Part shown: positions 10,715-21,829 of the stretch, one piece after another
Position numbering within the stretch: position 1 is the stretch's first letter
Layout: each line of letters starts with the position of its first letter
DNA from: Ursus arctos
Taxonomy: Eukaryota; Chordata; Mammalia; Carnivora; Ursidae
Length of the DNA: 64,000 nt
Assembly (NCBI RefSeq): GCF_023065955.2
Contig: NW_026622874.1
Coordinates: forward strand, 28,471,772 to 28,535,771
Direction: 5' to 3'
Program-made: the position numbers and the translations under genes
Notes under the pieces: model-generated
Told to the model about the DNA's origin: nothing
The model's input: only the letters and a program-made list of their open reading frames with translations
Database searches by the model: none

Positions 10715-10900
10715 GTACTATGATGCCCATGTTGTATAGTTTTAGGGATTATTTCTAACCCTCATCAGCCCTGCAAGGTGGGTGTCATCATCCCCATTTT
10801 ATAGAGAATTAAAATAGGACTCGGAAAGGTCAAGGAACTTGCCTGAAGTTAGATAACAATAGGACCATCTGCGTGCGACAGACCTGCGCTAAACGCCTGG
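10715..10900 (-). mobile_element. MIR SINE, reverse orientation
   Basis: 'tttctaaccctcatcagccc', 'catcatccccattttataga', 'ggtcaaggaacttgcctgaa' and 'acagacctgcgct' follow the reversed MIR. Confidence 0.7.
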
Positions 10901-11439
10901 GAATTGGCCACGCTTCTCGCCTTAGGGCTGACGATGGGGCCCAACCTTCTCTTGATGGGCCATCTTATCTGGAGTAGCCTGGACCAGGATCTCTAGGTTC
11001 CATCAGATACCAGCATAAAGCATTCACAAAGCTGTGTTTCCTCCAGAATGCACCTGGCAGACGGTCTGCAGGTGTGGAGCCTTGGATGGGCTTGCAAGGC
11101 AGGGTGCATTGACGGCTCTTGCTTGGCAAGACTCTTCACTTCTCCTGGGCTCTCAAGGGGCAAAGTATTCTGTCCTTTATTTTCATGCATTCACCGAGTA
11201 TTTAGTACTGACTTCATGTTTGTTAAATAATAAAATAATGGTGTGCAGTACATGCGACAGTGTGAGTTCAATAAATGTCACTTGCGCATTTCCTGTTTTA
11301 ACGTGGCTGCAAACTTCTCGGCCACTCTCACTGCATTGACTCAGGGAACACAAGCTCATTGTTATGGAGTTACGAGCGAAATACCAATGCAGTTCAACGG
11401 GGGCCACCACAGTGCACCTGACCTTCACCTAAATAAATA
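10901..11439. other. Unassigned sequence
   Basis: Apart from a possible short L2-like word at about 11185-11220 ('tgcattcaccgagtatttag'), nothing is recognisable. Confidence 0.4.
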
Positions 11440-11605
11440 AATAGAATTTATTGATCACTTCATGCCAGGCACAGTTCAACCAATTTACATTAATTAGCTC
11501 AATTAATCCTCCCAGCAGTGTCATATGGAAGATCCATTATTATCCCAACTTTATCGATAAAGAAACTGAGCACAAAAATGCTAAGTGACTCGCTATAATT
11601 CCTTG
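11440..11605 (-). mobile_element. MIR SINE, reverse orientation
   Basis: 'gaatttattgatcacttcat', 'gctcaattaatcctcccagc' and 'gataaagaaactgagcac' follow a reversed MIR. Confidence 0.7.
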
Positions 11606-11622
11606 AAAAGGCCAAATAATAT

Positions 11623-11973
11623 AGAAAACTGTGTGTTGGGGCACCTGGGTGGCTCAGTCAGTTAAGCGTCTGCCTTCAGCTCAGGTCGTGGTCCCAGGGT
11701 CCTGAGATCGAGCCCTGCATCGGGCTCCCTGCTTCGTGGGGAGCCTGCTTCTCCCTCGCCCTGTGCTGCTCCCCCTGCTTGTGGCCTCTCACTCTCTCTG
11801 CCAAATAAATAACTAAAATCTTTGAAAGAAAGAAAGAAAGAGAGAGAGAGAGGAAGGGAGGGAGGGAGGGAGGAAAGAATAAATAAATAAAATCTTTGGA
11901 AGGAAGGAAGGAAGGAAGGGAGGGAGGGAGGGAGGGAGGGAGGAAGGGAGGGAGGAAGGGGGAAAGAAAACTG
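11623..11973 (+). mobile_element. CAN-SINE with expanded purine tail, TSD-flanked
   Basis: The SINE head 'gggcacctgggtggctcagt' is near 11639, the tail 'caaataaataactaaaatc' near 11801. A purine microsatellite of GAAA, GA and GGGA/GGAA units then runs to 11964. The direct repeat 'agaaaactg' at 11623-11631 and 11965-11973 brackets everything, so the purine tract grew from the SINE tail after insertion. A second 'aaataaataaaatctttgg' tail copy lies inside the tract near 11881. Confidence 0.93.
11820..11964. repeat. Purine microsatellite (GAAA/GA/GGGA)
   Basis: Simple repeat of changing unit size inside the TSDs of the SINE. Likely length-polymorphic. Confidence 0.9.
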
Positions 11974-11984
11974 GTTTGAAGTTT

Positions 11985-12764
11985 TCCTTACTCAGAGGGG
12001 GATCTGAATTAGAAAGTCATAGTGTGATTGTCATGTCAGAAATGCGGCTTTATCAGCAAGAAAGAGCACACCCCCTTTAATCTCAGGTAGCTACCCCTCA
12101 GTTAACTAGTTAACCAGTTAGCCTAGCAGAGTTACCCTAACAGGAGCTGTTCTTTACTCACCAAATACCTCTTCCCTAGATAGTGTAAAAGTATAGATCG
12201 ATGTCCCCAATTTTGGTAGAAAGTTCCAACAAATGGGATTTTCCTATACAATCCAGATCCTCCAAACTGCTCCCGGCTCACAGGTGTGATCTGACCGTGC
12301 AAGTGAGCATCACGTGCAGGTAATCAGACTCCCTTCCTCTCAAATGAAGCAAGAATACTTTTATTTCCAGTTTCCCCACTCCCGATCAGAAACATAGTGC
12401 CTCTTGGCCCTCTTGTGCTGAATAATTTCAGCAGTTTCCAAAACAAAATTAAATACAGCCCTAGCTTGAGAAATGTTCCACCTCCTGGAGTCACGGCATT
12501 TAGTATTATTATTCGCTTATTATTATTCAAAACAAATAAGAATGATAAAACATCAGTTGGAGCCACTCCAGCACAGAAGGAACTGGGATATCTAATAAAA
12601 ACCATAGTATTCCACAAATAGAAAGTGTTAGAAAATGCAGAAAAACAATGGCAGAGGACATTCTGAACCTTCCCCCCAAAACAGAGGTCACCTGAAATAA
12701 CAGAGCAGCAGCGAATGTCCGGTCAAATCCACACAGAGAGTAAAGAGCACCGTCCAGGGTAACG
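11985..12764. other. Unassigned sequence
   Basis: No recognisable repeat. The long minus-strand open frame 12527-13198 begins here but runs through a CA microsatellite, so it is not a real gene. Confidence 0.4.
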
Positions 12765-12836
12765 CCCCCATTTAAAACCTCAGGAGGATAAAATGTCAAG
12801 CGCCCAGCACAGTGCCTGGCACACAGAAAGACATCA
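12765..12836 (+). mobile_element. MIR/L2 tail fragment
   Basis: 'gcgcccagcacagtgcctgg' plus 'cacacag' is the shared 3' wording of MIR and L2 elements. Confidence 0.55.
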
Positions 12837-12969
12837 TTTTTAGTGTCCTCCCCTTTCTGGTGGCGTTCAGTGGAGCTTTCTTCAGGCAGTCTAAGCTCTC
12901 TGGCTAAGGCTATCATAGTTAGGAATTCTTTGCTGCCCACTGGAGAATGTCCAGTGACCACACGCGCGT

Positions 12970-13006
12970 GCACACACACACACATACACACACACACACA
13001 CACACA
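12970..13006. repeat. (CA)n microsatellite
   Basis: A 37-base CA run with one interruption ('cacatacaca'). It is preceded by 'cacgcgcgtg', an alternating purine-pyrimidine stretch. Confidence 0.95.
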
Positions 13007-13009
13007 TCC

Positions 13010-13599
13010 AGCAAATCTCGTTCCACGAAGGGCTTTAAAGCCACATTTCAACCTGAGCAAATGTTTAACTCCAACTTGAGAAAAATCATGGGATGTTGAA
13101 AACCACCAAAGGACCGCCCTTTCCAAAGAAGAGTGTGGCTGATGAGTGGCTGGGGGACTCTTGTTTGCTCCCCACAGCAGACTGGTGCTGAATTCCACAC
13201 AGAACGAGGATCCAGCCTTCCCTCAGTTCCCCTGATGGTCTCCATTCCTGGGTACTCCTGTGTGAACACACCTGGCCTCATCCGAATGGAGCCCCGTTCC
13301 TGAGATGCCTGACTTTGGGGATGTGCACCTTGGTTTACTAGGTAGGAAGGTTTACTCACAGATGATTCACTTGACCTAGACCTGTTTCCAGACAAACTCC
13401 AAGCGGGAACGAGGTAGACTCAAAGCCCCAAGGGACCACCATACCTCTCTTCGTGCCCACTCTCCCCCACACTGCTCAGCCCTCCACTGTTGGCTTTGGG
13501 GAAGCCCTGGAGGGGCTGAGATCCAGAACAGTCTGCATTCACTGTGAAATGGGGAGGGCAACGGTGGGACCAAATCCTATTTCTTTTCATTCACAATAA
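13010..13599. other. Unassigned unique sequence
   Basis: No repeats recognised. Overlapping open frames on the minus strand show no domain or splice evidence. Confidence 0.4.
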
Positions 13600-14110
13600 C
13601 GTACCTAATCCTTGCATGAAGTCATGAAAATTTTCTTCCATCACAGCATTACTAATATAGCCCCCAAAAACCATTTTAATGGAAACAATCCAAATATCTA
13701 ACAATTGAAAATTTGCTAAGTAAACCCAAATAATTGAATACAATGCAATAATCTAAAATGTTACTCACTGGCTCAGTCAGTTAAGCATCTGCCTTTGGCT
13801 CAGGTCGTGATCAAGTCCTGGGATCGAGTCCTACATCAGGCTCCTTGCTCAACGGGGAGCCTGCTTCTCCCTCTGCCTGCCACTCCCCCTGCTTGTGCTC
13901 TCTCTCTCTACCCCCCCTTTCTCTCTCTGACAAATAAATAAATAAAATCTTTAAAATAAAATAAAACAAAATAAAATGCTCTTCACAGAGGTTTTGAGGA
14001 CTGGGGAAATACTGATGACATAAGGTTTGATTAAAAGCAAGATACAGAATACATGTACATCCAGTTTGATCCCAGCTATATATATAGACAAAATACATAC
14101 AGCATTCGAT
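13600..14110 (+). mobile_element. Old L1 3' UTR fragment split by a SINE
   Basis: 'gaaacaatccaaatatctaa' and 'caatgcaataatctaaaatg' on the left, then 'aaaagcaagatacagaatac' and 'agtttgatcccagc' on the right, follow the 3' UTR wording of ancient mammalian L1M elements. The CAN-SINE at 13761-13970 lies between the halves. Confidence 0.6.
13761..13970 (+). mobile_element. CAN-SINE, 5'-truncated
   Basis: Begins inside the A box ('ctggctcagtcagttaagc') and lacks the usual 'ggggcgcctgg' head. It ends with a long A-rich tail after 'aaataaataaataaaatct'. A short direct repeat 'aaaatg' (13755-13760, and again near 13973) may be the TSD. Confidence 0.9.
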
Positions 14111-14172
14111 ATTGTTTTGTCTGCCGGTATCCCCTTCCCCCCCCCCAACTCCAGCTTCTCTGGGAATGTTAC

Positions 14173-14206
14173 GCACACACTCACACACACACACTCACAC
14201 ACACAA
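14173..14206. repeat. (CA)n microsatellite, interrupted
   Basis: CA run interrupted twice by 'tcac'. Confidence 0.9.
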
Positions 14207-14224
14207 ATACAGTTGCCACAGAGG

Positions 14225-14720
14225 AGCCATTACCCACATTATGCCCAGGATGGCTGGCCTCTAGCCACAGTGCATTGGTCCAAGGTAGACATCTGACCCC
14301 AGCCAGGACAATCCTCTCCTTCCCCAGCCATTCTGGAGCTGGAACTGAGGGAATCTGTCTCTTTCCAGCGGGAGAAGCGATAGGACAGCGTGGCCAGGAG
14401 GTGCAGATGTGGGCCCACATGTCCCACCCGGTGGGCCAGAGACACCAGCAGCTGATCCAGAGAGAAAAGAGGTAGGGAGAGGCAGATACACAGGGGAGAA
14501 AACAGGAGTCCGAGAAACAGTGTGTCCTGGCTGCATGTGAGTCTTTGCTGTTGTCCTGGTTCCTGAGGCCCAGCCACGTTTTCTGCCCTTGGAGTCCACA
14601 AGACGGACAAACCCAGATCCTTTTAATAAAGTCTCCCTTTTGCCCCAGCTATGTGAACTGGATTTCCATCCTTGTAACCAAAAGAACCCCTAACCAATAT
14701 GTGGGCCCTCGAACACCCAG
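14225..14720 (+). mobile_element. Ancient LTR-like interspersed repeat (family unnamed)
   Basis: 'gcattggtccaaggtagaca', 'catctgaccccagcc', 'ttttaataaagtctccctt' and 'ccaaaagaacccctaacc' recall a common mammalian repeat whose end carries AATAAA and a terminal '...ctaactaata'. I cannot name the family. A fragment of the same type may lie at 28770-28900. Confidence 0.45.
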
Positions 14721-15725
14721 TTACTGATACATCCCCTTTCGACTCCAAAATGTTGTTGGGGAGGGGTGTGTGATTGCAAGGGATTTCTGTTGGCTTCCCG
14801 GCATTTCCCAGATTCTCCACTGTGAACATTTTTTCATCAATAAAATCCACCTCCCAGTCCACCACTCTGGTTCATGTAGACACAAACATACTTTGCCAAG
14901 GTGAAGGGAAAATTTGACTTCACACAAAATCCGTATTTAGGAAATAGATATTTTATGTCCAATGTGAAGACTCTATAGATTTATTATTATGTTAGAATCT
15001 TCATATTAGACATAGAAACCAACGTCCTGGAGAAGGTTGGTCTTTTCGAGGTCCCCCCCCCACTCCCCGTCCCAGAAGCCTCCGCTGCTCTGCTGAGGGC
15101 CTGCCTCTGCCTCCCCTCCCCTGCCCGGGCCTGCCCCCCAGGTCATGCCTCCCATTTCAGCCATTCTGAGGTCTCTGCTGATTCATTATCCAAAGGTCAG
15201 CCATGTGCATGTCTTCACAGAAAGGAAGAGCAGGTAAACTTCCATCTTTCCACCTAGCGTGACTACACTTCTGTTCACTGCCATCGCTTCCTTAAACCAC
15301 TGCCATTTTGGCCTCTTCTTTTTCCCCAGCCAATCCTTCAAAAGCTTCTATTCTTTGGAAGCCCAGAGCAAACCCTCTTTTCCTACTGAGAATCAGAAAA
15401 CTTGGCTGGCACACCCCCTAGTGGTGGCCTAATGAATCCCCCTCAATTACTATAGGTGACACACCCCTGGGGTTTCTCAAAGTGGGTTCCAGGGGACGCC
15501 TGGTTCCACAGGAAAATTGCAGAGGAGAGAAGCGTTTGGTGCCTAGGTTAGATCTGAAAACATCGGGATACATAAAAGCAATTCATTTCCTATTGATAGA
15601 CTCCTCCAAGTCTTTACTATCCTAATTAACATTATGAATCTCAAAGATGAAGATTTCAGCATGCCATGGCTTCCATATTTATTTGATCAGACTTCTGGAA
15701 AATAGGAAGAGCTACTATGTATGGA
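14721..15725. other. Unassigned sequence
   Basis: The segment near 15470-15560 ('gggtttctcaaagtgggttc') recalls hAT-type MER termini but is too short to assign. A C-rich tract lies near 15050-15140. The rest is unique. Confidence 0.35.
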
Positions 15726-15855
15726 GATGGACTATCAGGTATAGTCTTCTCATTTATAGATAGAGAAACTCATGCTTAAAGACGGCAAATAACCTGCTGA
15801 TGTTGGGTTTACATGAGACCAAAGTCCATGTTCTTGGCCCTCACAAGACCCTGGC
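15726..15855 (-). mobile_element. MIR SINE fragment, reverse orientation
   Basis: 'atttatagatagagaaactc', then 'aaagacggcaaataacctg', then 'accaaagtccatgttcttgg' match the order of a reversed MIR 5' half. Confidence 0.5.
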
Positions 15856-16639
15856 TTTTTATTAGTTCCAGGACATTGCTCTGCAGATACCTCATGCATT
15901 AATTAAGCAACTTATGCATACCGCTCTACTTGTTCCCCCTATTACCCCTCATGCAATGCTACAATCGTCTCCCCGTGGGACAAGAAGAGCCGGAGCCCAC
16001 AAGGGTTATTGAGAGCTCTCTGGTTGTCCTCGGGAAGCTTTAGTTTCAGTGCAATAGAGAGAGGGTCAGCGTCTCAATGCCACAAACAAAATCCTCCTTG
16101 AAAATCTCAGCAAAAGTGTTATGACAAGGCACCATGTCAGGGACCCTAATACATATTTTCCAATGATACTAGGAAAATATAGTAAACTGTTTTTCTATTT
16201 CTTCTAAAAGAAGCTTGAGTCTTATATATCTGTTGACCTGGTTCTATAAGCCATAAGATATTCTATGTGCATATCTGGTTTCTTGGTCTATTAAAAAGTG
16301 GAAGGATAATACCCACCTCACAGCACACTTTTATGCCAAATTTAAGTACGTAGCATGTTAAACGTGGAACTCTGGGCTGTTTTTCGGTTTGGGGATCTAA
16401 AAAACTTTTTTTTTCTTTAGTTGCTGGTAGAAGAAGCCCAAAGATAATTTATTGGCTCACATAAATTAACACTCCAAGCTTCGGGCACAGTTAGATCCAG
16501 GGGCTCAAATGAGACCATCGTTAAACCTGAACGGATGCTATTTGTCTTTTTAGAGAAAGGAAATAGAATATAGTCCTATAAATGTCTTGGTCCCTTGTCC
16601 TGATGGACACAGAAAGATACCGTAAATAATTGCATGGAT
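15856..16639. other. Unassigned AT-rich sequence
   Basis: No repeat or gene recognised. Confidence 0.4.
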
Positions 16640-16740
16640 GTAGGCATTTGGGAATGGATCCCCGCCTTCCGCCACTGACCCTCTGACTACCCTTGCTAAG
16701 ACTTGATTTGTCCATCTGTAAAAATGGGCTCACTAGTTTT
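16640..16740 (+). mobile_element. MIR SINE fragment
   Basis: 'gatccccgccttccgccact' and 'ttgtccatctgtaaaaatgg' recall the MIR centre. Confidence 0.5.
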
Positions 16741-16816
16741 CTTTTTTCACTTCAGTGAAAGCTGGAAGAAGCTGTAAAGCTTTCAAGGGCTTTTCTCCTT
16801 AGAGGATTAAATATTG

Positions 16817-16881
16817 TGGGGTGGGTTTTTTTGTTTGTTTTGGGGTTTGGTCAGGTTTTTTTTGGTGGAGTTTTTTTGTTG

Positions 16882-16915
<34 letters not shown>
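16817..16915. repeat. G/T-rich low-complexity tract with a 32-base poly-T run
   Basis: Repeated 'tttttgtttg' and 'ttttggtgg' words lead into an uninterrupted T run at about 16884-16915. No SINE body follows on the minus strand, so it is not a normal retroelement tail. It may be partly an assembly or polymerase-slippage product. Confidence 0.8.
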
Positions 16916-16918
<3 letters not shown>

Positions 16919-17117
16919 ACTAATGTTCAGGGAGATAGCACTTAACGCTGGCAAAGGGTTTTACAAGTATTTATTTGTTTTACGAATTTATCATTTAAAA
17001 CCCCATAATTAGCCTGGCAAAACACATACCTTCAACATTACAACTACGGTTTAAAGCCAGTCAAGCCACAGGGGGAGAAGAGTATATATAGACCCATATC
17101 CATATTTAAATTCACAT

Positions 17118-17150
17118 TGTGTGTATGTGTGTGTGTGTATGTGTGTGTTT
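17118..17150. repeat. (GT)n microsatellite, interrupted
   Basis: GT run broken by 'gtat' units. Confidence 0.9.
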
Positions 17151-17779
17151 GTAAGACACACATAAATGGCAAATAAGGAAACTTAAAAAAAAAGACAGAT
17201 AGATAGATAGTCCCAGATTTTAAAACCACCCCCAAGGTAGAACAGGTGGTGAAAATATAATAAAACATGTTGCAAGGAACTTGTCATGAATTTTAAAAAC
17301 AAAAACGCCTACAGACCAAATAAACTGCTCTGAAACTCGGCTAAATCTGAAGTTCCCAAACTATTTTAAATGACAAAGCAGAAGTTCCCGAGAGAGGGAG
17401 TCCAACAGAAATGGTTTGAGGGCGATTGCTGCGGAACTCACACGGAACAGAGCTCGAATAGACGGGCAGACACCCAGCCTCGCTCCCCTTGCCAGGCTGG
17501 GCCACGTGCAGCTGTACCCGGCCCTCGGGGCCAGACCATGTGCGCGGGGACCGAGGCTTCTGTCGACAAAGGCCTCCGGGAGCCCCTCCTGCACCCACCT
17601 CCCCACCTGGTCGGTGGTGGCTCAATGGATCTAAGGGCAAACATTTGGACAATTGGACCAGAAGCAGAGCCTACGCTTGTCACCGTCCACTTCCCGGTGC
17701 CCTATTTGAAGGCAGACTAAAGGCCCCAGCCCCGGGGTCCGGGCAGACACCCCTTCTCTCCACAGCACCCACCCTCACA
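17151..17779. other. Unassigned sequence, GC-rich in its second half
   Basis: 17420-17720 has raised CpG ('cacgtgcagctgtacccggc' near 17502) and many overlapping open frames on both strands, but no repeat, exon signature or clear island. Confidence 0.4.
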
Positions 17780-18022
17780 GACCCCAAGCATTCATTCATC
17801 ACAACCACCTGCCTGTCCTTTATTCGCTGTCCACAGTTTATGAAGGGCTTTTAGTGCTGTTGCCTCTCCCCGTTACACAGAAACCCTGGGAGCTAACAGA
17901 GACAATGGAAGGGCTTCATTTCGATTGTGGAAACAGGAAGAGGTAAAGTGATCGGCCCCAAATCACAGAGCTGGACCCACAGCCCCAGATTTCTGACTCC
18001 CGGTCCAGTGCTCTACTAGACT
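17780..18022 (-). mobile_element. MIR SINE, reverse orientation
   Basis: 'gaggtaaagtgatcggcccc', 'aaatcacagagctggaccca' and 'ggtccagtgctctacta' match the reversed 5' half of MIR. Confidence 0.7.
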
Positions 18023-18031
18023 ATGTTTATT

Positions 18032-18282
18032 AAGACCAACCAGGGGTGGGGCGCCTGGGGGGCTCAGTCACTTAAATGTCTGCCTTCGGCTAGGTCACGA
18101 TCCCAGGGTCCTGGGATCAAGCCCCGCATCGGGCTCCCTGCCCAGTGGGGAGTCTGTTTCCCCCCTCCCCCTCTGCCCCTCCCCCTTCTCGTTCTCCGCC
18201 TCACCTCTCCCCCACCCCGTGAGCGTGCAAAAATAAATAAATAAATAAACTTAAAAAAAATAAATAAAAAGACCATCCAGGG
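18032..18282 (+). mobile_element. CAN-SINE, TSD-flanked
   Basis: SINE body 18046-18268 with head 'gggcgcctggggggctcag', the B-box-like 'ctgggatcaagccccgc' and an (AAATA)n tail. The TSD 'aagaccaaccaggg' (18032-18045) recurs with one change at 18269-18282 ('aagaccatccaggg'). Confidence 0.95.
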
Positions 18283-18689
18283 ATAAGAGTTGAGGGAGGG
18301 GCCAGCATTCTGCTCCCCCAAATCCAGGCTCAGCTGAGAGGGAAGAAGTGAGTGTGCACCCCAGCTAACCCCAAAGCCCGGGCCCCCTTTCAGGGCGGGC
18401 AACCCTCCCTGGACACCAGCAGACGTTGTTACACAGGAATGGCAGTTCTTCTCATTTTTTTAAAGTGAAGCCAGAGATCTGAATCTTTATGTGAAATATC
18501 CTCATTTTTAAACATCGGTTTGCTTTAAAAAAACACCACCACCGTCTGAACCTAACAAACCCATCCGCAGGCTGCTTTGTGCTATGGGGCATCAGCTGGA
18601 GATCTCGTCCCCATGCAGGTACCCAGTGCCCCTGCCCTTGTCTCTGAACGTCAAGATGTAATCTATCAAAAGAGGGCCCTCCGGAGATG
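18283..18689. other. Unassigned sequence
   Basis: Nothing recognisable apart from a short 'aaacaccaccacc' run. Confidence 0.4.
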
Positions 18690-19052
18690 CAAGGGGGTCA
18701 GCAAACTTGAGTTCCAACTCCAGTCCTGACTTGCTAGTGGCATGACCTCGATCAGGTCATTTACTCTCTCTGGACCTCAGTTTTCTCATCTATTAAATGG
18801 GGCTAATATCGCTTCCCTTGTTTCCTCGGCCGCCTCAAGGCTCTGGCTCAGGGAGAGTGTGTTGGCCTCCAACGCCATTCTAATACCCCAGAGCAGTTCC
18901 ATTCCAAACTACCATCTCTCTTCCCATGCTGCACTGAGATCCTCTTTCACCCCATGAAACTGGGGCTCCTCATAAATTAGGCTTGGCCACGTTTGTTCTC
19001 CTCAGAGCATACAAGCACAGATAAGTGCCCAATAAATCTTAGCGAATTAGCC
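18690..19052 (+). mobile_element. MIR SINE with an inner insertion or divergent middle
   Basis: 'gagttccaactccagtcctg', 'catgacctcgatcaggtcat' and 'gacctcagttttctcatcta' at 18707-18800 are clear MIR. The matching 3' end 'ataagtgcccaataaatctt' lies at about 19020. About 170 unexplained bases lie between. Confidence 0.7.
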
Positions 19053-19054
19053 AT

Positions 19055-19200
19055 GGACCAACCAGCTCACTGAGTACTGATTATGCGTAGGACACTCTAC
19101 TGGGTACAAAGGGAACCCAAATCGTGCTCTTAAAGAAGATGTGCTCTGATTGACGAGACAAGACGCACGCACAACGGTCAGAGTTAACGGTCAAGTGTTC
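19055..19200 (-). mobile_element. L2 LINE fragment, reverse orientation
   Basis: 'ctgagtactgattatgcgta', 'gacactctactgggtacaaa' and 'gtgctcttaaagaagatg' follow the reversed L2 tail. Confidence 0.5.
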
Positions 19201-20090
19201 TAGTTCTCAGCTAGATCCCAGATACAGCATGGGATCCCCACCATCCTGAGAAGAGGCAAGAAAAAGAAGACCTCTTTCCTTGTCTTTCTCACAGCCTCTT
19301 TTAAGCTCTTCTTGGCCCTCACGTTGAAGAAACTCATCTCCCCGCACAAGATAGACCCTGGGATACCCCAAACGCACACACCTCAGTGAGTCGGAACAGA
19401 ATGAGGGCAGCTCGCTAGTTCTAACCAGACGCGGTCTTACCTGCTGGTCTGGACGGTTACGTGGGCAAATGCAGGCTGCATCGCTGTTGCATGAGGCTGG
19501 TGAACCCAGGAGAACGGAGGCCCATCTTTCATGCCCTTCCCCCCACCCCGGCCCCCAGTTCTCACCCCCTATTAAATGGCCGGTTTCCTGAGTGTACCAG
19601 GTAGCAAGCATGGGCTAATTCTCCAATCTGGCTTGTCCTTGGAGGCCCACCCCATCCTGCTGGCCGCACCAGCTGCCTAAGGGAGCACAACTGAGAAGAG
19701 ATTTGGCAATTATCCAGTTAATTTGATCAGTGGAGACAGCCAAACAAATAATCCAGGCCAAAAATGTCCAAATCAGCTGTCTACATGGATCAAATTCCAG
19801 TTCACTGACGCAGCACAGGTTGGGCCTGAGAGAATGGCTTTGACTGAGGAACCTGTCCCAGTACCCCGGCATCCCGGGCTGCCGCGGCCTTTAGCAGAAT
19901 TATGAGCTTGGCTACATTTCTCTGAGACGTGCGCCCCCCCCGCCCCCATTCCCTTTCGGCATCCTTACCACTTCTAGGCGTCTCTGCCTCGCTCCCTGGA
20001 GCTTGGCCCCATAGCACCAGGGTCTTCAGCAGCAGCCAAGGACTGGAGCAATTTGGTGCCCATCCCCTCTTCTGAGTATTTGAAATTCAT
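19201..20090. other. Unassigned sequence
   Basis: No repeats recognised. Several 60-130-codon open frames on the minus strand show no recognisable protein features. Confidence 0.4.
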
Positions 20091-20091
20091 T

Positions 20092-20320
20092 AAGAAGAGA
20101 CTTTCAAGGGCCATGGCTCAGTCGGTTGAGTGTCCAACTCTTGGTTTGGGCTCAGGTCACGATCTCAGGGTTGTGAGATCGAGCCCAACGAGGGGCTCTG
20201 CACTCAGTGTGGGGTCTGCTTGAGATTCTCTCTCTCTCCTGTCGCCCCTTCCCCCACTCACGCACACACTCTTAAATAAATAAATAAATCTTTAAAAAAA
20301 AAAGAAGAAGAGACTTTCAA
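20092..20320 (+). mobile_element. CAN-SINE (older variant), perfect TSD
   Basis: Body 20108-20304 with 'atggctcagtcggttgagt', 'gtccaactcttggtttgggc' and 'ctgcttgagattctc', a layout I associate with older carnivoran SINEs. The TSD 'aagaagagactttcaa' is identical at 20092-20107 and 20305-20320. The first bases of the head are missing. Confidence 0.95.
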
Positions 20321-21660
20321 CATCCGAAATGCCTTCGGAAATTCAACCAATACAAGTCTAGTGGTAGAATGTCCGGAGCCAGCAAGCAGGGAGGGAGGAA
20401 GGTATGATGGAACGGGAGGCCTTGCTCAGACCCTCACAGCCGGTACCATCTGAGAGGCTGCCCGTTCCTCCCCTAAACGCACTCTTATCAGGTCTTATCA
20501 GGCCCCTCCCCCTGCCTGGAGGGTAACGTACCAAGTCTTCAGCACAACAGAAAAAAACCTTCACCATCCTCCCCCGGTCCCCGAGGCTCAATTAAGAAGT
20601 TCCATTACATTCATCCAAAATACCAGAAGCTTAAAGACAAGGGCTCACTCACTAACATAAATGAGTTCGGAGGCAGGCAGTCCATGTCGTGGAAGGCAGT
20701 CCCCTCAACCCCGTCTTCGCTGGGTGCACAGCAGCCTTATTTCCTGCCAGGGCTTGGTTCTGGAGCCACTAGAACTCCCACTTCAGTTGACAGCATGAAA
20801 GCCAGCAAAGCTGCACCTTCCCGAGAAACTTAGATTGCAGGTCCCAGCTGGAGAGCAGCTCCTCAGCAAAGCAGCAATTCTCTCCTTACCTGCCCTCAGG
20901 CTGGCTTGCTCTCATCTGCAGGACTTTGCTGAAAGCGGCAAGGAGACAGCAAAGCAGCACTGATTTTTTTCCTGCTGTTTCCTCCAAAGCAGGAGTTTGC
21001 TTTCCCAGTGATCGCTGGCAACGGCACAATCACATGCTCTACCGATGCCTAACTGGGGCCACCCGCTTCCCAGAGAGCGAAATCTGAGTTCTAAATATTT
21101 GCCTTCCCACCTCCTCCACTCAGTCAATATCACACCTTAGATGGCGATTCTTGGAGCAACCCCCTTCCAAGTATCAATTTCTCTGCGGCTTTGGGTGAGG
21201 TTCAGCTGCATAAAACAGGAACTAGAAGGCCCAAGGGTTGCTTCTGTCATGTGAAAGGCGTCCGCAGTGAGGCGGGGCTGGAGGCTCCACGAGGTCATCA
21301 GAGATCTGGGGTCCTCCTGCCGGTCTGCTCCAACATCCCTGTAGCATGAAATTCACTTGTGAAGGTGCCCTCGTGATACAAGATGATTACTGCAAATCAC
21401 ATGAGCAAGTCTAACTGCAAGGGATGCTGGAATATGTGTTCTTTCCCCAGAGGACAGGCTGCCGTGAATAAATGCAGGGTTCTATTATAAGGAGAAAGGC
21501 CAGAATGATTTTGGAGGAGGCCACTAGCCGCCTAGGCCAGGACTTGTTATTTGTTACCATTTAAGGCTCCCTCGCCACAGCTCAGCCCATATTTTATTTA
21601 CACTTGTAACTTTCCAGTGCCCAGCACAATGGCTCTCCCAGCATGAGAAATCAGCAAACG
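20321..21660. other. Unassigned sequence
   Basis: Unique-looking DNA. 20890-21130 is repeat-free with 'atctgcaggactttgctgaa' and 'gcaaagcagcactgattt', and could be weakly conserved. No exon is supported. Confidence 0.35.
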
Positions 21661-21662
21661 TG

Positions 21663-21815
21663 GGGGCGCCTGGGTGGCTCAGTCCGTTAAGCAAACAACT
21701 CTTGATTTTGGCTCAGGTCATGATCTCAGGGTCATGGAAGTACAGTCGGCTTGGGATTCTCTCTTTCTGTGTCAGATAAATAAATAAAAATCTTCTTTAA
21801 AAAAATTTTTTTAAA
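21663..21815 (+). mobile_element. CAN-SINE with internal deletion
   Basis: Head 'gggcgcctgggtggctcagt', then 'gttaagcaaacaactcttga' and 'ggctcaggtcatgatctcag'. It jumps to a short 'gattctctctttctgtg' and the tail, skipping about 50 bases of the usual body. A diverged TSD begins 'agaaatca' on both sides (near 21648 and 21822). Confidence 0.9.
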
Positions 21816-21829
21816 AAGGAAGAAATCAA

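Noticed and set aside
12527..13198. 223-codon minus-strand open frame
   Set aside because: It runs through a CA microsatellite (giving alternating Cys-Val) and a MIR/L2 tail, so it is composite and non-coding.
15470..15560. hAT (MER-type) terminus
   Set aside because: Only about 20 matching bases ('tttctcaaagtgggttcc'). No partner inverted repeat.
17420..17720. Third CpG island
   Set aside because: CpG density is only mildly raised and the stretch is short. It does not stand out like 2740-3060.
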